From Actinomycetota bacterium (lineage in GTDB: Bacteria > Actinomycetota > Actinomycetes > Streptosporangiales > Streptosporangiaceae): a stretch of DNA of 40,026 nucleotides. The stretch is taken from contig DAHVAN010000099.1 of assembly GCA_027314595.1 (NCBI GenBank), forward strand, positions 1 through 40,026. Direction: 5' to 3'. The translations under genes were made by a program, and so were the position numbers. The notes beneath the pieces were generated by a model. It had not been told where the DNA came from. It did no database searches and saw only the letters and a program-made list of their open reading frames with translations. The first letter of the stretch is position 1, and each line of letters begins with the position of its first letter. Shown here piece by piece: positions 27,572 to 36,628 of this stretch.

Positions 27572-28312
27572 CTAGCCCCCACCCGGATCGGGCCTCGGCG
27601 GCGACCCCCCTGGAGTTGGCCTCCGCAATGCATACGCCATACCTTCGCGTTGCCCGGGCGGCCCCGCCGGGTCCAGCACGTAGCCGACCCCGTGGATCGT
27701 CCTGATCACGTCGGTGCCCAGCTTCGCCCGCAACTGGGCGATGTAGACGTCGACCGCGCGGGCGCTCGGCCGCTTGCCCCGCTCGTTCTCAAGCGCGGTG
27801 AGCAGGCGCTGCCTGGTCAGCACCCGCCCCGGCTGTTCGGCGAGCGCCGACACCAGGGCGAACTCGGTCCTGGTCAGGCTGATGTCCCGGCCGTCGAGCA
27901 CGATCTCGCGCCGGCCGCGGTCGGGGCGGCCGGAACGCTCGCCCGGGCGGGACCGCCGCGGCACGGGATGGCGCAGCTCAGCGACCGCGACCACCAGCGC
28001 GCGCGGGCTGAACGGGCGGGTGAGCCACCTGCGGGCCGACGGCGGGCTGTTCAGGCCGTGCGGCCTGGGGTCGCCGCGGTCGAGCAGGAACACCACGGGC
28101 ACCGGGCCGGCCAGCACCTGCCTGATGCCGCGGACCTCGAGGCCGGGCATTGTCAGGTCGATCACGAACAGGTCGGCGGAGCGGCTGGCCAGCGCGCGCA
28201 GCGTCTCCACCGGGCCGCGGGGCACCAGCACGCGCATGCTCGCCCGCTCGAGGTAGCGGCGCGCCATCTCGGCTACCTCGGGCTCGTGATCGGCGATGAG
28301 CACGCTGGGCAT
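27572..28312 (-). CDS. OmpR-type response regulator with degenerate receiver
   Basis: The C-terminal winged helix (about 135-220) is a normal OmpR/PhoB DNA-binding domain: LDGRDISLTRTEFALVSALA, RVLTRQRLLTALE, RAVDVYIAQLRAKLG and VIRTIHGVGYVLDP. The receiver keeps a candidate phospho-Asp (FVIDLTMPG). The acidic pair is reduced (ADHEPE), the switch Thr is replaced (VVFLLDRG) and the invariant Lys is Arg (WLTRPFSPRAL), so classical phosphorylation signalling is doubtful. The ATG lies 3 nt after the stop of the membrane-protein gene with GGAG in that gene's end, so it is co-translated within the hisI-trp run. No histidine kinase is near. A direct role in trp control is an inference from location only. 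Confidence 0.88.
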   Translation of the reverse strand: MPSVLIADHEPEVAEMARRYLERASMRVLVPRGPVETLRALASRSADLFVIDLTMPGLEVRGIRQVLAGPVPVVFLLDRGDPRPHGLNSPPSARRWLTRPFSPRALVVAVAELRHPVPRRSRPGERSGRPDRGRREIVLDGRDISLTRTEFALVSALAEQPGRVLTRQRLLTALENERGKRPSARAVDVYIAQLRAKLGTDVIRTIHGVGYVLDPAGPPGQREGMAYALRRPTPGGSPPRPDPGGG

Positions 28313-28315
28313 CTG

Positions 28316-29053
28316 TCACTCCACGCTCGCCGGCTCTTCCTGGGCGGCCTCGCCGAAGTCGAAGTCGGGGTCGGGCTCGTCCGTGGGATCCTCACCGCCG
28401 CTGAGCGACTCCCACATCGAGGCCGAGTCACCCGGCCGCCGTGGCGGCGCGCCGCGCGGGTCCGGCGCCGCGGCGCCGTCAGTCCGCCGCCGCGGCAGGT
28501 CGTACCTGGCGGACATCACCGCCCAGTCCTGGCCGCGCAGCGCCGTCGCGAGCCCGGCTGCGAAGATCAGCAGCGCCCCGGCCATCACGGCGAGCCGCCA
28601 CGGGGTGCCCGCCATGACCGCGTGCCCGGTGCCGGTCAGCACGAGTGCGGCGCCGCCCGGCGAGCCGCTCGTCGTCGACCCTGCCGCGCCTGACACCGCG
28701 GCTGACTCCGGAGAGGCGACGTGGCTGGCGGCCACGCTGACCACCGTCGCCGCGGTAATCGTGGTCGTCACCGCGGCCCCGGCGCCCGCCCCGAACAAGG
28801 CGAGCAGCACCCCGGCCGCGCGCCGCAGTATCCCGCGGGTGGCGATCACGGCGGCGAGGCCGGCGAGCGCCGCCAGCGCGAGCGCCCCCGCCACCGGGAC
28901 GAGGTCGTTGCCCGACACGCCGACCACCTGCTGCGCCAGCGGCTTGGGCGGGGTGAAGACGGCCTGCGCCCAGCGCTCCCTGACGGCGAGCAGGATCAGC
29001 CCGGCGCCGGCGGCGCCGGCGAACAACGCGGCACCGTACTCCCGTTTGCTCAC
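28316..29053 (-). CDS. Trp-biosynthesis-associated membrane protein (TIGR02234-like)
   Basis: About four hydrophobic segments (residues 7-24, 48-66, 76-105 and 157-178) are followed by an acidic, Asp/Glu/Pro-rich cytoplasmic tail (GGEDPTDEPDPDFDFGE). The start KREYGAALFAGAAGAGLILL and the location just before trpC match the actinobacterial membrane proteins that accompany trp genes; their function is unknown. The GTG at 29053 (VSKREYG) is the usual family start. It follows hisI by 23 nt. Confidence 0.8.
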   Translation of the reverse strand: MSKREYGAALFAGAAGAGLILLAVRERWAQAVFTPPKPLAQQVVGVSGNDLVPVAGALALAALAGLAAVIATRGILRRAAGVLLALFGAGAGAAVTTTITAATVVSVAASHVASPESAAVSGAAGSTTSGSPGGAALVLTGTGHAVMAGTPWRLAVMAGALLIFAAGLATALRGQDWAVMSARYDLPRRRTDGAAAPDPRGAPPRRPGDSASMWESLSGGEDPTDEPDPDFDFGEAAQEEPASVE

Positions 29054-29076
29054 CGGGCGTCCCCCGCTCACCCGGA

Positions 29077-29496
29077 TCAGCCTTCCCGGCCCGGCCGGCC
29101 CGGGACGGCCGCGGCCGCTGGCCGCTCGCCGGCGGCGGCGGCGGCGAGCACGTCCGCGTCGAAGCACGTGCGGTCGCCGGTGTGACAGGCCGCCCCCACC
29201 TGGTCCACCCGCACCAGGATCGCGTCGCCGTCGCAGTCAAGCGCCACCGACTTGACGAGCTGCAGGTGACCGGAGGTCTCGCCCTTCACCCAGTATTCCT
29301 GGCGGCTGCGCGACCAGTACGTGCAGCGGCCGGTGGTCAGCGTCCGATGCAGCGCCTCGTCGTCCATCCAGCCGAGCATCAGCACCTCGCCGGTGTCGTA
29401 CTGCTGTGCGATCGCTGCCATCAGGCCGTTCGCGTCCCGCTTGATACGGGCCGCGATCTGCGGATCAAGCCGTGATGGCCGCACGGCGTCTGTCAT
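29077..29496 (-). CDS. hisI: phosphoribosyl-AMP cyclohydrolase
   Basis: HisI hydrolyses the adenine ring of phosphoribosyl-AMP in histidine synthesis. Metal and zinc ligands are in [15 protein letters not shown] and [39 protein letters not shown] and [12 protein letters not shown] are family motifs. It is a single-domain form without the HisE pyrophosphohydrolase. The C-terminal 20 residues are Ala/Pro-rich. It is detached from the main his operon and heads the trp run, as in Streptomyces and mycobacteria, but trpE does not follow it. Confidence 0.96.
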   Translation of the reverse strand: MTDAVRPSRLDPQIAARIKRDANGLMAAIAQQYDTGEVLMLGWMDDEALHRTLTTGRCTYWSRSRQEYWVKGETSGHLQLVKSVALDCDGDAILVRVDQVGAACHTGDRTCFDADVLAAAAAGERPAAAAVPGRPGREG

Positions 29497-29557
29497 TCGG
29501 CTGCCTCTTCTCCATCTGGGTGTTACCGGTCGCGCGGTTACAGCCTACGATCTTCGC

Positions 29558-30190
29558 GTGAGCTACTCACGGGAAGAACGGCTCGCCCTGTGCGACCTGC
29601 TCGATGCGACCGGCCCCGAAGCGCCAACGCTGTGCGCCGGCTGGCTGACACGCGACCTCGCGGCGCACCTGGTGCTCCGCGAGCGCCGCCCGGACGCCGC
29701 CGCCGGGGTGCTCGGCGGCCCGCTCGCCTGGTACACCGATCGCGTCCAGCAGCGGCTGAGCAAACGGCTGGCCTATCCGCAGCTTGTCGCCGCCTTCAGG
29801 GACGGCCCGCCGCGACTTTCCCCGTTCGCGCTCGCGGGTGTGGACGAGAAGGTCAACACGGTGGAGTACTTCGTGCACCACGAAGACGTGCGGCGCGCGC
29901 AGCCAGGATGGGAGCCCAGGGACATCGCCGACGGGCTTTCGCAGGCGCTGTGGCGGCGCCTGGCGTCCGCCAGGTTCTTCATGCGCAAGGCGCCCGTTGG
30001 CGTCGAGCTAGCGAGGGATGCCGACGGCGGCCCCTACCGCGTCACCGTGCGCAACGCCAGGCCAACCGTCACCGTCATTGGCACGCCGGCCGAGCTGACC
30101 ATGTGGGCGCTGGGCCGGACCAGTGTGGCGCATGTCACATTCGACGGCACCGAGCCGGCCGTCGCGAAACTCCGCGAATGGCGCTCCTGA
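29558..30190 (+). CDS. TIGR03085-type (DinB/MDMPI-fold) protein
   Basis: The opening SREERLALCDLLDATGPEAP and TLCAGWLTRDLAAHLVLRER match the actinobacterial TIGR03085 metal-binding family, distant relatives of mycothiol-dependent maleylpyruvate isomerase. The HLVLRE His, VEYFVHHEDVRRAQPGWEPR and the central His pair are likely metal ligands. The substrate is unknown. The GTG at 29558 starts the conserved VSYSREER; earlier in-frame starts overlap the divergent hisI promoter region. The 61-nt gap to hisI must hold both promoters. Confidence 0.85.
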   Translation: MSYSREERLALCDLLDATGPEAPTLCAGWLTRDLAAHLVLRERRPDAAAGVLGGPLAWYTDRVQQRLSKRLAYPQLVAAFRDGPPRLSPFALAGVDEKVNTVEYFVHHEDVRRAQPGWEPRDIADGLSQALWRRLASARFFMRKAPVGVELARDADGGPYRVTVRNARPTVTVIGTPAELTMWALGRTSVAHVTFDGTEPAVAKLREWRS

Positions 30191-30196
30191 CGGGCT

Positions 30197-30520
30197 TCAG
30201 CGGCCCATCTCCCGCTTCAGCCGAGCCAGCTCATCATCGACGTCGGCGGGGCCCGCGGCCGGCCGTGGCGTCGGCGTGACCGGCGGCACGACGGTGCCCG
30301 ACTCCACCTGGCGCCGTGGCCGCTGCTCCTCTGGCCTGTCCCTGACCTGACGGCGGCGCCGGGCCCCCATGACCTTGTAGGCGACGTAGCCGCCGCCCGC
30401 GACGATGGCGACGAAGGCTACAGCTGAGAGCAGGCCGAGCAGCAGGCTGACTACCGTGTGCAGCACGAAGTAGACGACGATCCCACCGACCACAACGGCG
30501 CCGACCTTCAGCCAGTTCAT
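30197..30520 (-). CDS. small membrane protein
   Basis: The 107-aa protein has two adjoining hydrophobic segments at about residues 5-27 and 29-48 (VVVGGIVVYFVLHTVVSLLL, then AVAFVAIVAGGGYVAYKVMG). A basic stretch (ARRRRQVRDRP) and a Pro-rich tail follow, ending in a short helix DDELARLKREM. I do not know its function; proteins of this build are common in actinomycetes. The gene ends 6 nt from the end of the TIGR03085 gene (convergent). Confidence 0.75.
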   Translation of the reverse strand: MNWLKVGAVVVGGIVVYFVLHTVVSLLLGLLSAVAFVAIVAGGGYVAYKVMGARRRRQVRDRPEEQRPRRQVESGTVVPPVTPTPRPAAGPADVDDELARLKREMGR

Positions 30521-30632
30521 TCAGCGCCCCCTTTCTGCCTAGACACGTTCGATAATAATCAGATTGCCGAACTGACGGGGCCGGCTGCATCCCGGCCCGG
30601 ATAGCCCCCCGGGGTGGGAAGGATTTCCGCGC

Positions 30633-31388
30633 ATGCACGCACTCGGGATCGACATCGGCGGCACCGGCATCAAGGCGGCCCCGGTCGACGTGGCCACCGG
30701 CACGCTGCTCGGCGAGCGCAAGAAGATCGCCACGCCGCGGCCCGCGACCCCCGCGGCCGTAGCCGACGTGGTACGGGGACTGGCGGCAGAGTTCGGCTGG
30801 ACCGGTGTCACCGGCGCCACCTTCCCCGGGGTGGTCACCAACGGGACCGTCCGGACGGCGGCGAACGTCGATCACGCCTGGATCGGGACGGACGCGGCCG
30901 AGCTTTTCGGCAAGAGCCTCGGCACGGACGTGACCGTCCTGAACGACGCCGACGCGGCGGGCGTCGCCGAGATGACCTTCGGCGCGGGCAAGGGCGAGCA
31001 GGGGCCCGTGCTGATGCTGACGTTCGGCACCGGAATCGGCAGCGCGCTGTTCATCGGCGGGCTGCTCGTGCCCAACACCGAGTTCGGCCACATCGAGATC
31101 AACGGGCACGACGCGGAGCGGCGGGCTTCGGAGCAGGCCAAGGTGCTGCACGACATGAGCTGGGCCAAGTGGGCCGGGCGGGTGGATGAGTACCTGCAGC
31201 ACATAGAGGCACTGCTGTCGCCCGACCTGATCATCGTCGGCGGCGGGATCAGCAAGGAGTCGCACAAGTGGGTGCCGCTGCTGACCGGCCTGCGGGCCAG
31301 GATCGTGCCCGCCGCGCTGCTCAACGACGCCGGCATCGTCGGCGCGGCGATGGCGGCGGCCGGCATCGCCACCGCCAGGCAGCCCTGA
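30633..31388 (+). CDS. ppgK: polyphosphate glucokinase
   Basis: PpgK phosphorylates glucose to glucose-6-phosphate with polyphosphate (or ATP). The ROK-type fold begins [33 protein letters not shown] holds the catalytic Asp, followed by [16 protein letters not shown] and [17 protein letters not shown], with [19 protein letters not shown] near the end. Length and the short, zinc-site-free centre match actinobacterial PpgK rather than other ROK kinases. GGAAGG precedes the ATG. It converges with a membrane-anchored hypothetical gene across a strong hairpin. Confidence 0.94.
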   Translation: MHALGIDIGGTGIKAAPVDVATGTLLGERKKIATPRPATPAAVADVVRGLAAEFGWTGVTGATFPGVVTNGTVRTAANVDHAWIGTDAAELFGKSLGTDVTVLNDADAAGVAEMTFGAGKGEQGPVLMLTFGTGIGSALFIGGLLVPNTEFGHIEINGHDAERRASEQAKVLHDMSWAKWAGRVDEYLQHIEALLSPDLIIVGGGISKESHKWVPLLTGLRARIVPAALLNDAGIVGAAMAAAGIATARQP

Positions 31389-31437
31389 CAGGCGGCAGCC
31401 ACCCGCCCTGGACCGGTCACCGGTCGCCCGCCTCCGG

Positions 31438-31475
31438 CGACGGCCCGCCCGGGGAGCGTCCTGGGCGGGCCGTCG
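31438..31475. terminator. 13-bp bidirectional hairpin between ppgK and a hypothetical gene
   Basis: CGACGGCCCGCCC (31438-31450) and GGGCGGGCCGTCG (31463-31475) are perfect reverse complements around a 12-nt loop. The hairpin lies between two convergent gene ends. Confidence 0.85.
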
Positions 31476-31489
31476 CGGTAGCGGTCCTG

Positions 31490-32158
31490 CTACGCCGGCT
31501 TCGAGCCGCTCTCCACGGCGCGGATGACGATCAGCCGGGCCTCGCGCGTCGTCCCGCCGACCTGGCCCGCGGCGAAAACCTTCTGGCCCGCGGCCAGCGC
31601 GGTCGACGGCGCGCGCGCCCCGTCCTCCCGGACTACGGACGTGCCGGTGAGCACCCGGGTCCAGGTGGTTCCGTCAGCGGCCCGCACCAAGGCATCGGCG
31701 CCGGCGACCGAGACGATCGTGCCGCGCTCGAACGCCACCGTGCGCGGTCCCTTCTTGGTCTCGAAACTGAACTGGCCGTGTATCCCGCCCAGGTGCCGGA
31801 GCCGGGCCACCGCCCGGCGGAGCCGGCGCAGCGCGGCCCGCCCCGCGGCCGTGCCCGGCGCGCTTGAGGTGCCCGGCGCCACCGATGAGGCGAACGACGC
31901 GTCGGCCAGCGCGCCGTTCAGCACCGCGGCCTGCCCGGTCGGCCCGTTCGCCGGCCCTGATGCCGTCCCGGCGGCCGCCGTCGCGGCAGGCGCGCTCGGC
32001 CCCGGCCCGGAAACCGCCTCGGTCACGGCGAACGCGCCGCCCCCCACGACCGCGCACGTCACGATCAGGGCCGCGGCCCGCTTGCGCGCGGACCCGAAGC
32101 GCGGCACGCGCGGCCCGGGTCCGTTACCCACTGCGTCACTTGAGTCGATGCTCATCAT
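31490..32158 (-). CDS. membrane-anchored protein with DUF5666-like C-terminal half
   Basis: A single hydrophobic segment at about residues 25-47 (ALIVTCAVVGGGAFAVTEAV) follows a basic stretch and anchors the protein with its bulk outside. A low-complexity Ala/Gly/Ser/Thr linker comes next, then an Arg-rich helix. The C-terminal 80 residues form beta-strand-like repeats (FERGTIVSVAGADALVRAAD, then VVREDGARAPSTALAAGQKV) resembling the small OB-like domains of unknown function found in actinobacterial secreted proteins. The start is uncertain (ATG at 32158, 32155 or 32194; none has a good ribosome binding site). Function unknown. Confidence 0.7.
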   Translation of the reverse strand: MMSIDSSDAVGNGPGPRVPRFGSARKRAAALIVTCAVVGGGAFAVTEAVSGPGPSAPAATAAAGTASGPANGPTGQAAVLNGALADASFASSVAPGTSSAPGTAAGRAALRRLRRAVARLRHLGGIHGQFSFETKKGPRTVAFERGTIVSVAGADALVRAADGTTWTRVLTGTSVVREDGARAPSTALAAGQKVFAAGQVGGTTREARLIVIRAVESGSKPA

Positions 32159-32213
32159 GGCGGCAAGTATTGGCGCCGCGACTAGGGTGCGCATGTGCAG
32201 CCGCTGCGGGAAA

Positions 32214-32255
32214 CCTGGGAATTTCCCTCAGAATCCTGGGAATATCGCTCAGAAC
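32214..32255 (-). repeat. 21-bp tandem repeat upstream of the membrane-anchored gene
   Basis: Two adjacent 21-bp units starting CCTGGGAAT and ending CTCAGAA differ at three positions. They lie 56-97 nt upstream of the gene at 31490-32158 in a noticeably A/T-richer patch, and the first contains the palindrome GGGAATTTCCC. A binding site for a regulator is possible. Confidence 0.6.
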
Positions 32256-32322
32256 TGGTTAAGCGCGGCCGGCGCGGAATAAGGCCGCCGGCCAAGCAGC
32301 GCGCGGAGGGTGACGAGACGGG

Positions 32323-33096
32323 CTACCTGACCGGGTGGCCGGCGGCGCGCAGGGCATCCTTGACCTCGCTGATGCGCAGCGTGCCGAAGTGGAACACGCT
32401 GGCTGCGAGCACCGCGTCGGCCCCGGCGCCGACCGCGGGCGCGAAGTGGGCGAGGGCGCCGGCGCCGCCGCTCGCGATCACCGGGACGGTGACCGCGGCG
32501 CGCACCAGCGCGATCAGTTCGAGGTCGAAACCGGCCTTGGTACCGTCCGCGTCCATCGAGTTCAGCAGGATCTCCCCGGCGCCGAGCCCGACCGCGCGGC
32601 GGGCCCAGCCGACGGCGTCGATGCCGGTGCCCTTCCGGCCGCCGTGCGTGGTCACTTCGAAGCCGCTGGGGGTCGGCGGGGCGCCGGGCAGCACCCGGCG
32701 CGCGTCCACCGACAGCACCACGCACTGCGAGCCGAACTGCCTCGCGGCCTCGGCGAGCAGCTCGGGCCGCGCGATCGCGGCGGTGTTCAGCGACACCTTG
32801 TCCGCTCCCGCGCGCAGCAGCGCGTCCACGTCGGCGCAGGACCGCACCCCGCCGCCGACCGTGAGCGGGATGAACACCTGCCCCGCGGTGCGCCGCACCA
32901 CGTCGTACATGGTCTGGCGGCCGCCGCTTGACGCGGTGATGTCGAGGAACGTCAGCTCGTCGGCGCCTTCGGCGTCGTATCGCGCGGCAAGCTCGACCGG
33001 GTCGCCGGCGTCGCGCAGGTCGCGGAAGTTCACGCCCTTGACCACCCGCCCGGCGTCGACGTCCAGGCAGGGGATCACCCGCACCGCGACGGTCAT
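32323..33096 (-). CDS. hisF: imidazole glycerol phosphate synthase, cyclase subunit
   Basis: HisF takes ammonia from HisH and makes imidazole glycerol phosphate and AICAR. The first catalytic Asp is in [18 protein letters not shown] and the second in [30 protein letters not shown] and [15 protein letters not shown] bind phosphate. The ATG at 33096 overlaps the ridA stop by 4 nt (ATGA); a longer in-frame extension upstream is the ridA gene in another frame. It is the last gene of the operon. Confidence 0.97.
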   Translation of the reverse strand: MTVAVRVIPCLDVDAGRVVKGVNFRDLRDAGDPVELAARYDAEGADELTFLDITASSGGRQTMYDVVRRTAGQVFIPLTVGGGVRSCADVDALLRAGADKVSLNTAAIARPELLAEAARQFGSQCVVLSVDARRVLPGAPPTPSGFEVTTHGGRKGTGIDAVGWARRAVGLGAGEILLNSMDADGTKAGFDLELIALVRAAVTVPVIASGGAGALAHFAPAVGAGADAVLAASVFHFGTLRISEVKDALRAAGHPVR

Positions 33097-33506
33097 GCCG
33101 GCCCGTCCCAGCCGACCGAGAACTCGCGGTGCGCCACTGCCTCGACCTCGACGAGCATCCGCGGGTCGATCAGCGCGGCCACCTGCAGCATGGTGGTGGC
33201 GGGCGGCGCGTTCTGGAAGGCGAGCCGGTGCGCCTCGCCGGCTTCGGCCCACCGGGAGATGTCGGTGACGTATATCCGGGTCCGCACGACGTCCGCGAGG
33301 CTGGCGCCAAGCTGGCCCAGCGCCGCGCTCACGTTCAGCAGCGCCTGCTCGGTCTGTCTGGCCATGTCGCCCTCGTGCACGACCTTGCCGTCCACGATGG
33401 ACGTGCACCCGCTGACGAAGATGAAATCGCCGGCCGCCACGGCCCTGCTGTAACCCACGGCCTCCTCGAACCGGAGGCCGGACCTCACCCGGCGCCGCTG
33501 GCTCAT
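33093..33506 (-). CDS. RidA-family (YjgF/YER057c) protein
   Basis: RidA-type proteins hydrolyse reactive enamine/imine intermediates released by PLP enzymes. [12 protein letters not shown], the Arg in [14 protein letters not shown] and the Glu in [16 protein letters not shown] are the expected active-site elements. The gene is joined on both sides by ATGA overlaps, to priA and hisF, so it is made together with the histidine enzymes. A RidA gene at this place is also seen in related actinomycetes. Whether it deals with a his-pathway intermediate is not shown. Confidence 0.9.
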   Translation of the reverse strand: MSQRRRVRSGLRFEEAVGYSRAVAAGDFIFVSGCTSIVDGKVVHEGDMARQTEQALLNVSAALGQLGASLADVVRTRIYVTDISRWAEAGEAHRLAFQNAPPATTMLQVAALIDPRMLVEVEAVAHREFSVGWDGPA

Positions 33507-34282
33507 GACTCCGCTCCGCTCGCGGACCCGGCAGCGGCGCCGTCCGGGAGGACCGTCCCCGCCGCGGCGACGGCGAGCGCCTCTTGCAGGGAGAACGCGC
33601 CCGCGTACAAGGCCTTGCCGACGATCGCGCCTTCCACCCCGAGTGGCACCAGCGACGCCAGGGACCGCAGGTCGGCAAGCGACGACACTCCCCCGCTGGC
33701 CACCACGGGCGCCGGGGTCCGTGCGCACACCGCGCGCAGCAGGTCCAGGTTGGGCCCGCGCAGCGTGCCGTCCTTCAGGACGTCGGTCACCACGTACCTG
33801 GCGCAGCCCTGCGCGTCCAGCCGCGCCAGGGTCTGGTACAGCTCACCGCCTTCGGTGGTCCAGCCGCGCGCCGCGAGCGTGGTGCCGCGCACGTCGAGCC
33901 CGACGGCGATCTTGTCGCCGTGCCGCCCGATCACCGAGCGCACCCAGTCCGGGTTCTCCAGCGCCGCCGTGCCGATGTTCACCCGGGCGCACCCGGTGGC
34001 CAGCGCGCGCTCAAGCGAAGCGTCGTCGCGGATCCCGCCGGACATCTCGACATGGATGTCCAGCTTGCCGACGACCTCGGCGAGCAGCGGCCCGTTCGAG
34101 CCGCGCCCGAACGCCGCGTCCAGGTCCACCAGGTGAACCCACGACGCGCCCGCGCGCTGCCACGCGAAGGCAGCCTCCACCGGGTCGCCGTAGCGGGTCT
34201 CGCTCCCCGCCGCCCCCTGCACCAGCCGTACCGCCTGCCCGCCCGCCACGTCGACGGCGGGCAGCAACGTCAAGGAACTCAC
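33503..34282 (-). CDS. priA: bifunctional HisA/TrpF isomerase (PriA)
   Basis: PriA is the actinobacterial (beta-alpha)8 isomerase that serves both histidine (ProFAR) and tryptophan (PRA) synthesis. The general base is in [18 protein letters not shown] and the general acid in [33 protein letters not shown] and [13 protein letters not shown] bind the two phosphates. The need for a dual enzyme is supported here because neither a separate trpF nor a trpC-trpF fusion lies in the window. It overlaps hisH and ridA by 4 nt each. Confidence 0.96.
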   Translation of the reverse strand: MSSLTLLPAVDVAGGQAVRLVQGAAGSETRYGDPVEAAFAWQRAGASWVHLVDLDAAFGRGSNGPLLAEVVGKLDIHVEMSGGIRDDASLERALATGCARVNIGTAALENPDWVRSVIGRHGDKIAVGLDVRGTTLAARGWTTEGGELYQTLARLDAQGCARYVVTDVLKDGTLRGPNLDLLRAVCARTPAPVVASGGVSSLADLRSLASLVPLGVEGAIVGKALYAGAFSLQEALAVAAAGTVLPDGAAAGSASGAES

Positions 34283-34908
34283 AGCGTCTCCAGCCAGTTA
34301 GTCAGCACCACGGCCCCGGCGTCGCCGGATTTTTCTGGGTGGAACTGGGTCGCGGACACCAGCCCGTGCTCGACCGCGGCGGCGAACGGCTCACCGTGCT
34401 CGGTGACCGCGATCCGGGCCCCGGCGGCGGCGAGCGGGCGCGCGCCGGCCATCCGCAGCGCGTAGGAGTGCACGAAGTAGAACCGCGTCCCCTCCGGGAT
34501 CCCGTTGAAAAGCACCGATCCTGGCGGCGCCGCCACCGTGTTCCATCCCATGTGCGGCAGCACGGCCGCGTCGAGCCGTTCGACCGTGCCCGGCCAGGCC
34601 CCGCACCCCTCGGTCCGCGCGCCGTGCTCGACGCCGGCCGCGAAGAGCACCTGCATGCCGACGCAGATGCCGAGCAGCGGACGGCCGAGTTCGATGCGCC
34701 GCGCGATCAGCTTGTCGCCGCCCACGCCGCGCAGCCCCGCCATGCACGCCGCGAACGCGCCGACCCCGGGCACGACGAGCCCGTCGCACGCCAGGGCGGC
34801 CTGAAGGTCCGCGGTCACCGTGACCGAGGCGCCCGCACGGGCCAGCGCCCGCTCCGCGGACCGCAGGTTCCCCGACCCGTAGTCGAGGACAACGACGCTG
34901 GCGGTCAT
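34279..34908 (-). CDS. hisH: imidazole glycerol phosphate synthase, glutaminase subunit
   Basis: HisH releases ammonia from glutamine for HisF. The catalytic triad is visible: Cys in [13 protein letters not shown], and His and Glu in [27 protein letters not shown] begins the protein. The ATG at 34908 gives the family start; a further ATG at 34932 would add eight residues. It starts 38 nt after hisB, and its stop overlaps the priA start (ATGA). Confidence 0.96.
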   Translation of the reverse strand: MTASVVVLDYGSGNLRSAERALARAGASVTVTADLQAALACDGLVVPGVGAFAACMAGLRGVGGDKLIARRIELGRPLLGICVGMQVLFAAGVEHGARTEGCGAWPGTVERLDAAVLPHMGWNTVAAPPGSVLFNGIPEGTRFYFVHSYALRMAGARPLAAAGARIAVTEHGEPFAAAVEHGLVSATQFHPEKSGDAGAVVLTNWLETL

Positions 34909-34946
34909 GGGACGCCGGCAGTCAGCGCGCATCGTTCGGGCACAAT

Positions 34947-35537
34947 TCAGAGCACCCCTTTCGTGGACGGAACCCCGCCAGCCCTGGGATCGAACGCGGC
35001 CGCCGAGCGCAGCGCCCGCGCCACGGCCTTGAACTGCGCCTCCACGATGTGGTGCGGGTTCCGCCCGGACAGCACGTGCACGTGCAGGCAGATCCCGGCG
35101 GAGAAGGCGAGCGATTCCCAGACGTGCCTGGTCAGCGTGGTGTCATAGGTGCCGATCAGCGGCGACATGCCGTCCGGCTCGGTGTGCACCACATACGGCC
35201 GGCCGGACAGGTCGACCGCGGCGCGGACCAGCGTCTCGTCCAGCGGAACCACCGCGTCGCCGAACCGCGAAATGCCGGACTTGCCGCCAAGGGCCTCGCG
35301 CAGCGCCTGCCCGAGCGCGATCGAGGTGTCCTCCACCGTGTGGTGCGCATCGATCTCGACGTCCCCCTTGGCCCGAACGGTCAGGCCGAGGCAGCCGTGC
35401 TTGCCTAGCTGGGCGAGCATGTGGTCGAAGAACGGCACGCCGGTCTCCACCTCGACCGGCCCTGGGCCGTCCAGGTCGAGCTCGACGAAAAGCCGCGTCT
35501 CCCTGGTCTCCCGCGTCACCCGCCCCACCCTGCTCAT
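34947..35537 (-). CDS. hisB: imidazoleglycerol-phosphate dehydratase
   Basis: This monofunctional HisB (196 aa, no phosphatase domain) dehydrates imidazole glycerol phosphate. The two Mn-binding motifs are [17 protein letters not shown] and [36 protein letters not shown] and [13 protein letters not shown] are also present. AGGAGGAGCGCG stands before the ATG at 35537, which overlaps the hisC stop by 4 nt. HisN-type phosphatase must be encoded elsewhere. Confidence 0.97.
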   Translation of the reverse strand: MSRVGRVTRETRETRLFVELDLDGPGPVEVETGVPFFDHMLAQLGKHGCLGLTVRAKGDVEIDAHHTVEDTSIALGQALREALGGKSGISRFGDAVVPLDETLVRAAVDLSGRPYVVHTEPDGMSPLIGTYDTTLTRHVWESLAFSAGICLHVHVLSGRNPHHIVEAQFKAVARALRSAAAFDPRAGGVPSTKGVL

Positions 35538-36628
35538 CGCGCTCCTCCTGTTCCGAGCCCGAGCACCTGCGCGAGCGCCGCGCGGAACGCGGCCGTCTCT
35601 TCCGCCGTCCCCACGGTGACACGAAGCCACCCGGCCGGGCCGGTGTTCCTGATGAGCACGCCGCGGTCAAGCAGCCCCTGCCACACGGCGTCCCTGTCCC
35701 CGAACACCCCGAACAGCACGAAGTTCGCGTCGCTGCCGGCCACGCTGAGCCCGTGCCCGCGCAGCCACGCCACGAGGCTGTCCCGTTCGGCGCGCAGCGT
35801 CGCGACGCTGGCCAGCGGCTCGGCCGCGTGCGCGAGCGCCGTACGGGCGACCGCCTGGGTGACCGCGGACAGGTGGTAGGGCAGCCGGACCGACAGGAGC
35901 ACGTCGGTGACGTCCGCGCTGGCCGCGAGGTACCCGACCCGCGCGCCGGCCATCGCGAAGGCCTTGGACATGGTCCTGGTCACGACCAGCCGCGGCCGTC
36001 CCGGCAGCAGGGTGAGCGCGCTCGGCGTCCCTGGCCGCGCGAACTCCGCGTACGCCTCGTCGACGATCACCATGGCGGGCGCGGCCTGGTACACCTCTTC
36101 GACCACCGCGAGCGGCACGGCTGTGCCGGTCGGGTTGTTCGGCGATGTGATGAAGACCACGTCAGGAGCCAGCGCGCGGACCTGCCCGGCCGCCGTGGAC
36201 ATCCCGTAGTCGCGGTCCCGCGAGCCGGCTATCCACCCAGTGCCGGTGACCAGGGAGATCAGCGGGTGCATCGAGTACGACGGCTCGAAGCCGAGGGCGC
36301 TCCGCCCCGGCCCGCCGAACGCCTGCAGCAGCTGCTGGATGATCTCGTTGGACCCGTTCGCCGCCCACACCTGCGCGGCCGTCAGCCCGTGCCCGAGGTA
36401 GTCGGCCAGGTCCTTGCGCAGGTCGACGGCATCCCGGTCCGGGTACCTGTTCAGCGTGCCCGCGACCGCCGCGACCGCCTCCCCGACCGCCTTCCGCAAC
36501 CGCTCGCTCGGCGGATAGGGATTCTCGTTGTTGTTCAGCCGGACCGGCACGTCGAGCTGCGGGGCACCGTACGGATGCAGGTCTTTCAGGTCATCCCGAA
36601 CGGGCAGCCCCGGCTGTCCCCCGGTCAC
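35534..36628 (-). CDS. hisC: histidinol-phosphate aminotransferase
   Basis: A PLP enzyme that transaminates imidazole acetol phosphate. [16 protein letters not shown] starts the fold, [17 protein letters not shown] and [11 protein letters not shown] bind the cofactor, and the Schiff-base Lys is in [18 protein letters not shown]. The GTG at 36628 is preceded by GGGAGGAGGCGCC and overlaps the hisD stop (GTGA). The long open frame further upstream is the complementary reading within hisD and is not part of the gene. The length of 364 aa is normal. Confidence 0.97.
   Translation of the reverse strand: MTGGQPGLPVRDDLKDLHPYGAPQLDVPVRLNNNENPYPPSERLRKAVGEAVAAVAGTLNRYPDRDAVDLRKDLADYLGHGLTAAQVWAANGSNEIIQQLLQAFGGPGRSALGFEPSYSMHPLISLVTGTGWIAGSRDRDYGMSTAAGQVRALAPDVVFITSPNNPTGTAVPLAVVEEVYQAAPAMVIVDEAYAEFARPGTPSALTLLPGRPRLVVTRTMSKAFAMAGARVGYLAASADVTDVLLSVRLPYHLSAVTQAVARTALAHAAEPLASVATLRAERDSLVAWLRGHGLSVAGSDANFVLFGVFGDRDAVWQGLLDRGVLIRNTGPAGWLRVTVGTAEETAAFRAALAQVLGLGTGGAR

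Noticed and set aside
33093..33728. 211-aa form of the RidA protein
   Set aside because: The extra N-terminus is an out-of-frame reading of priA; the ATG at 33506 overlaps the priA stop in the operon pattern.
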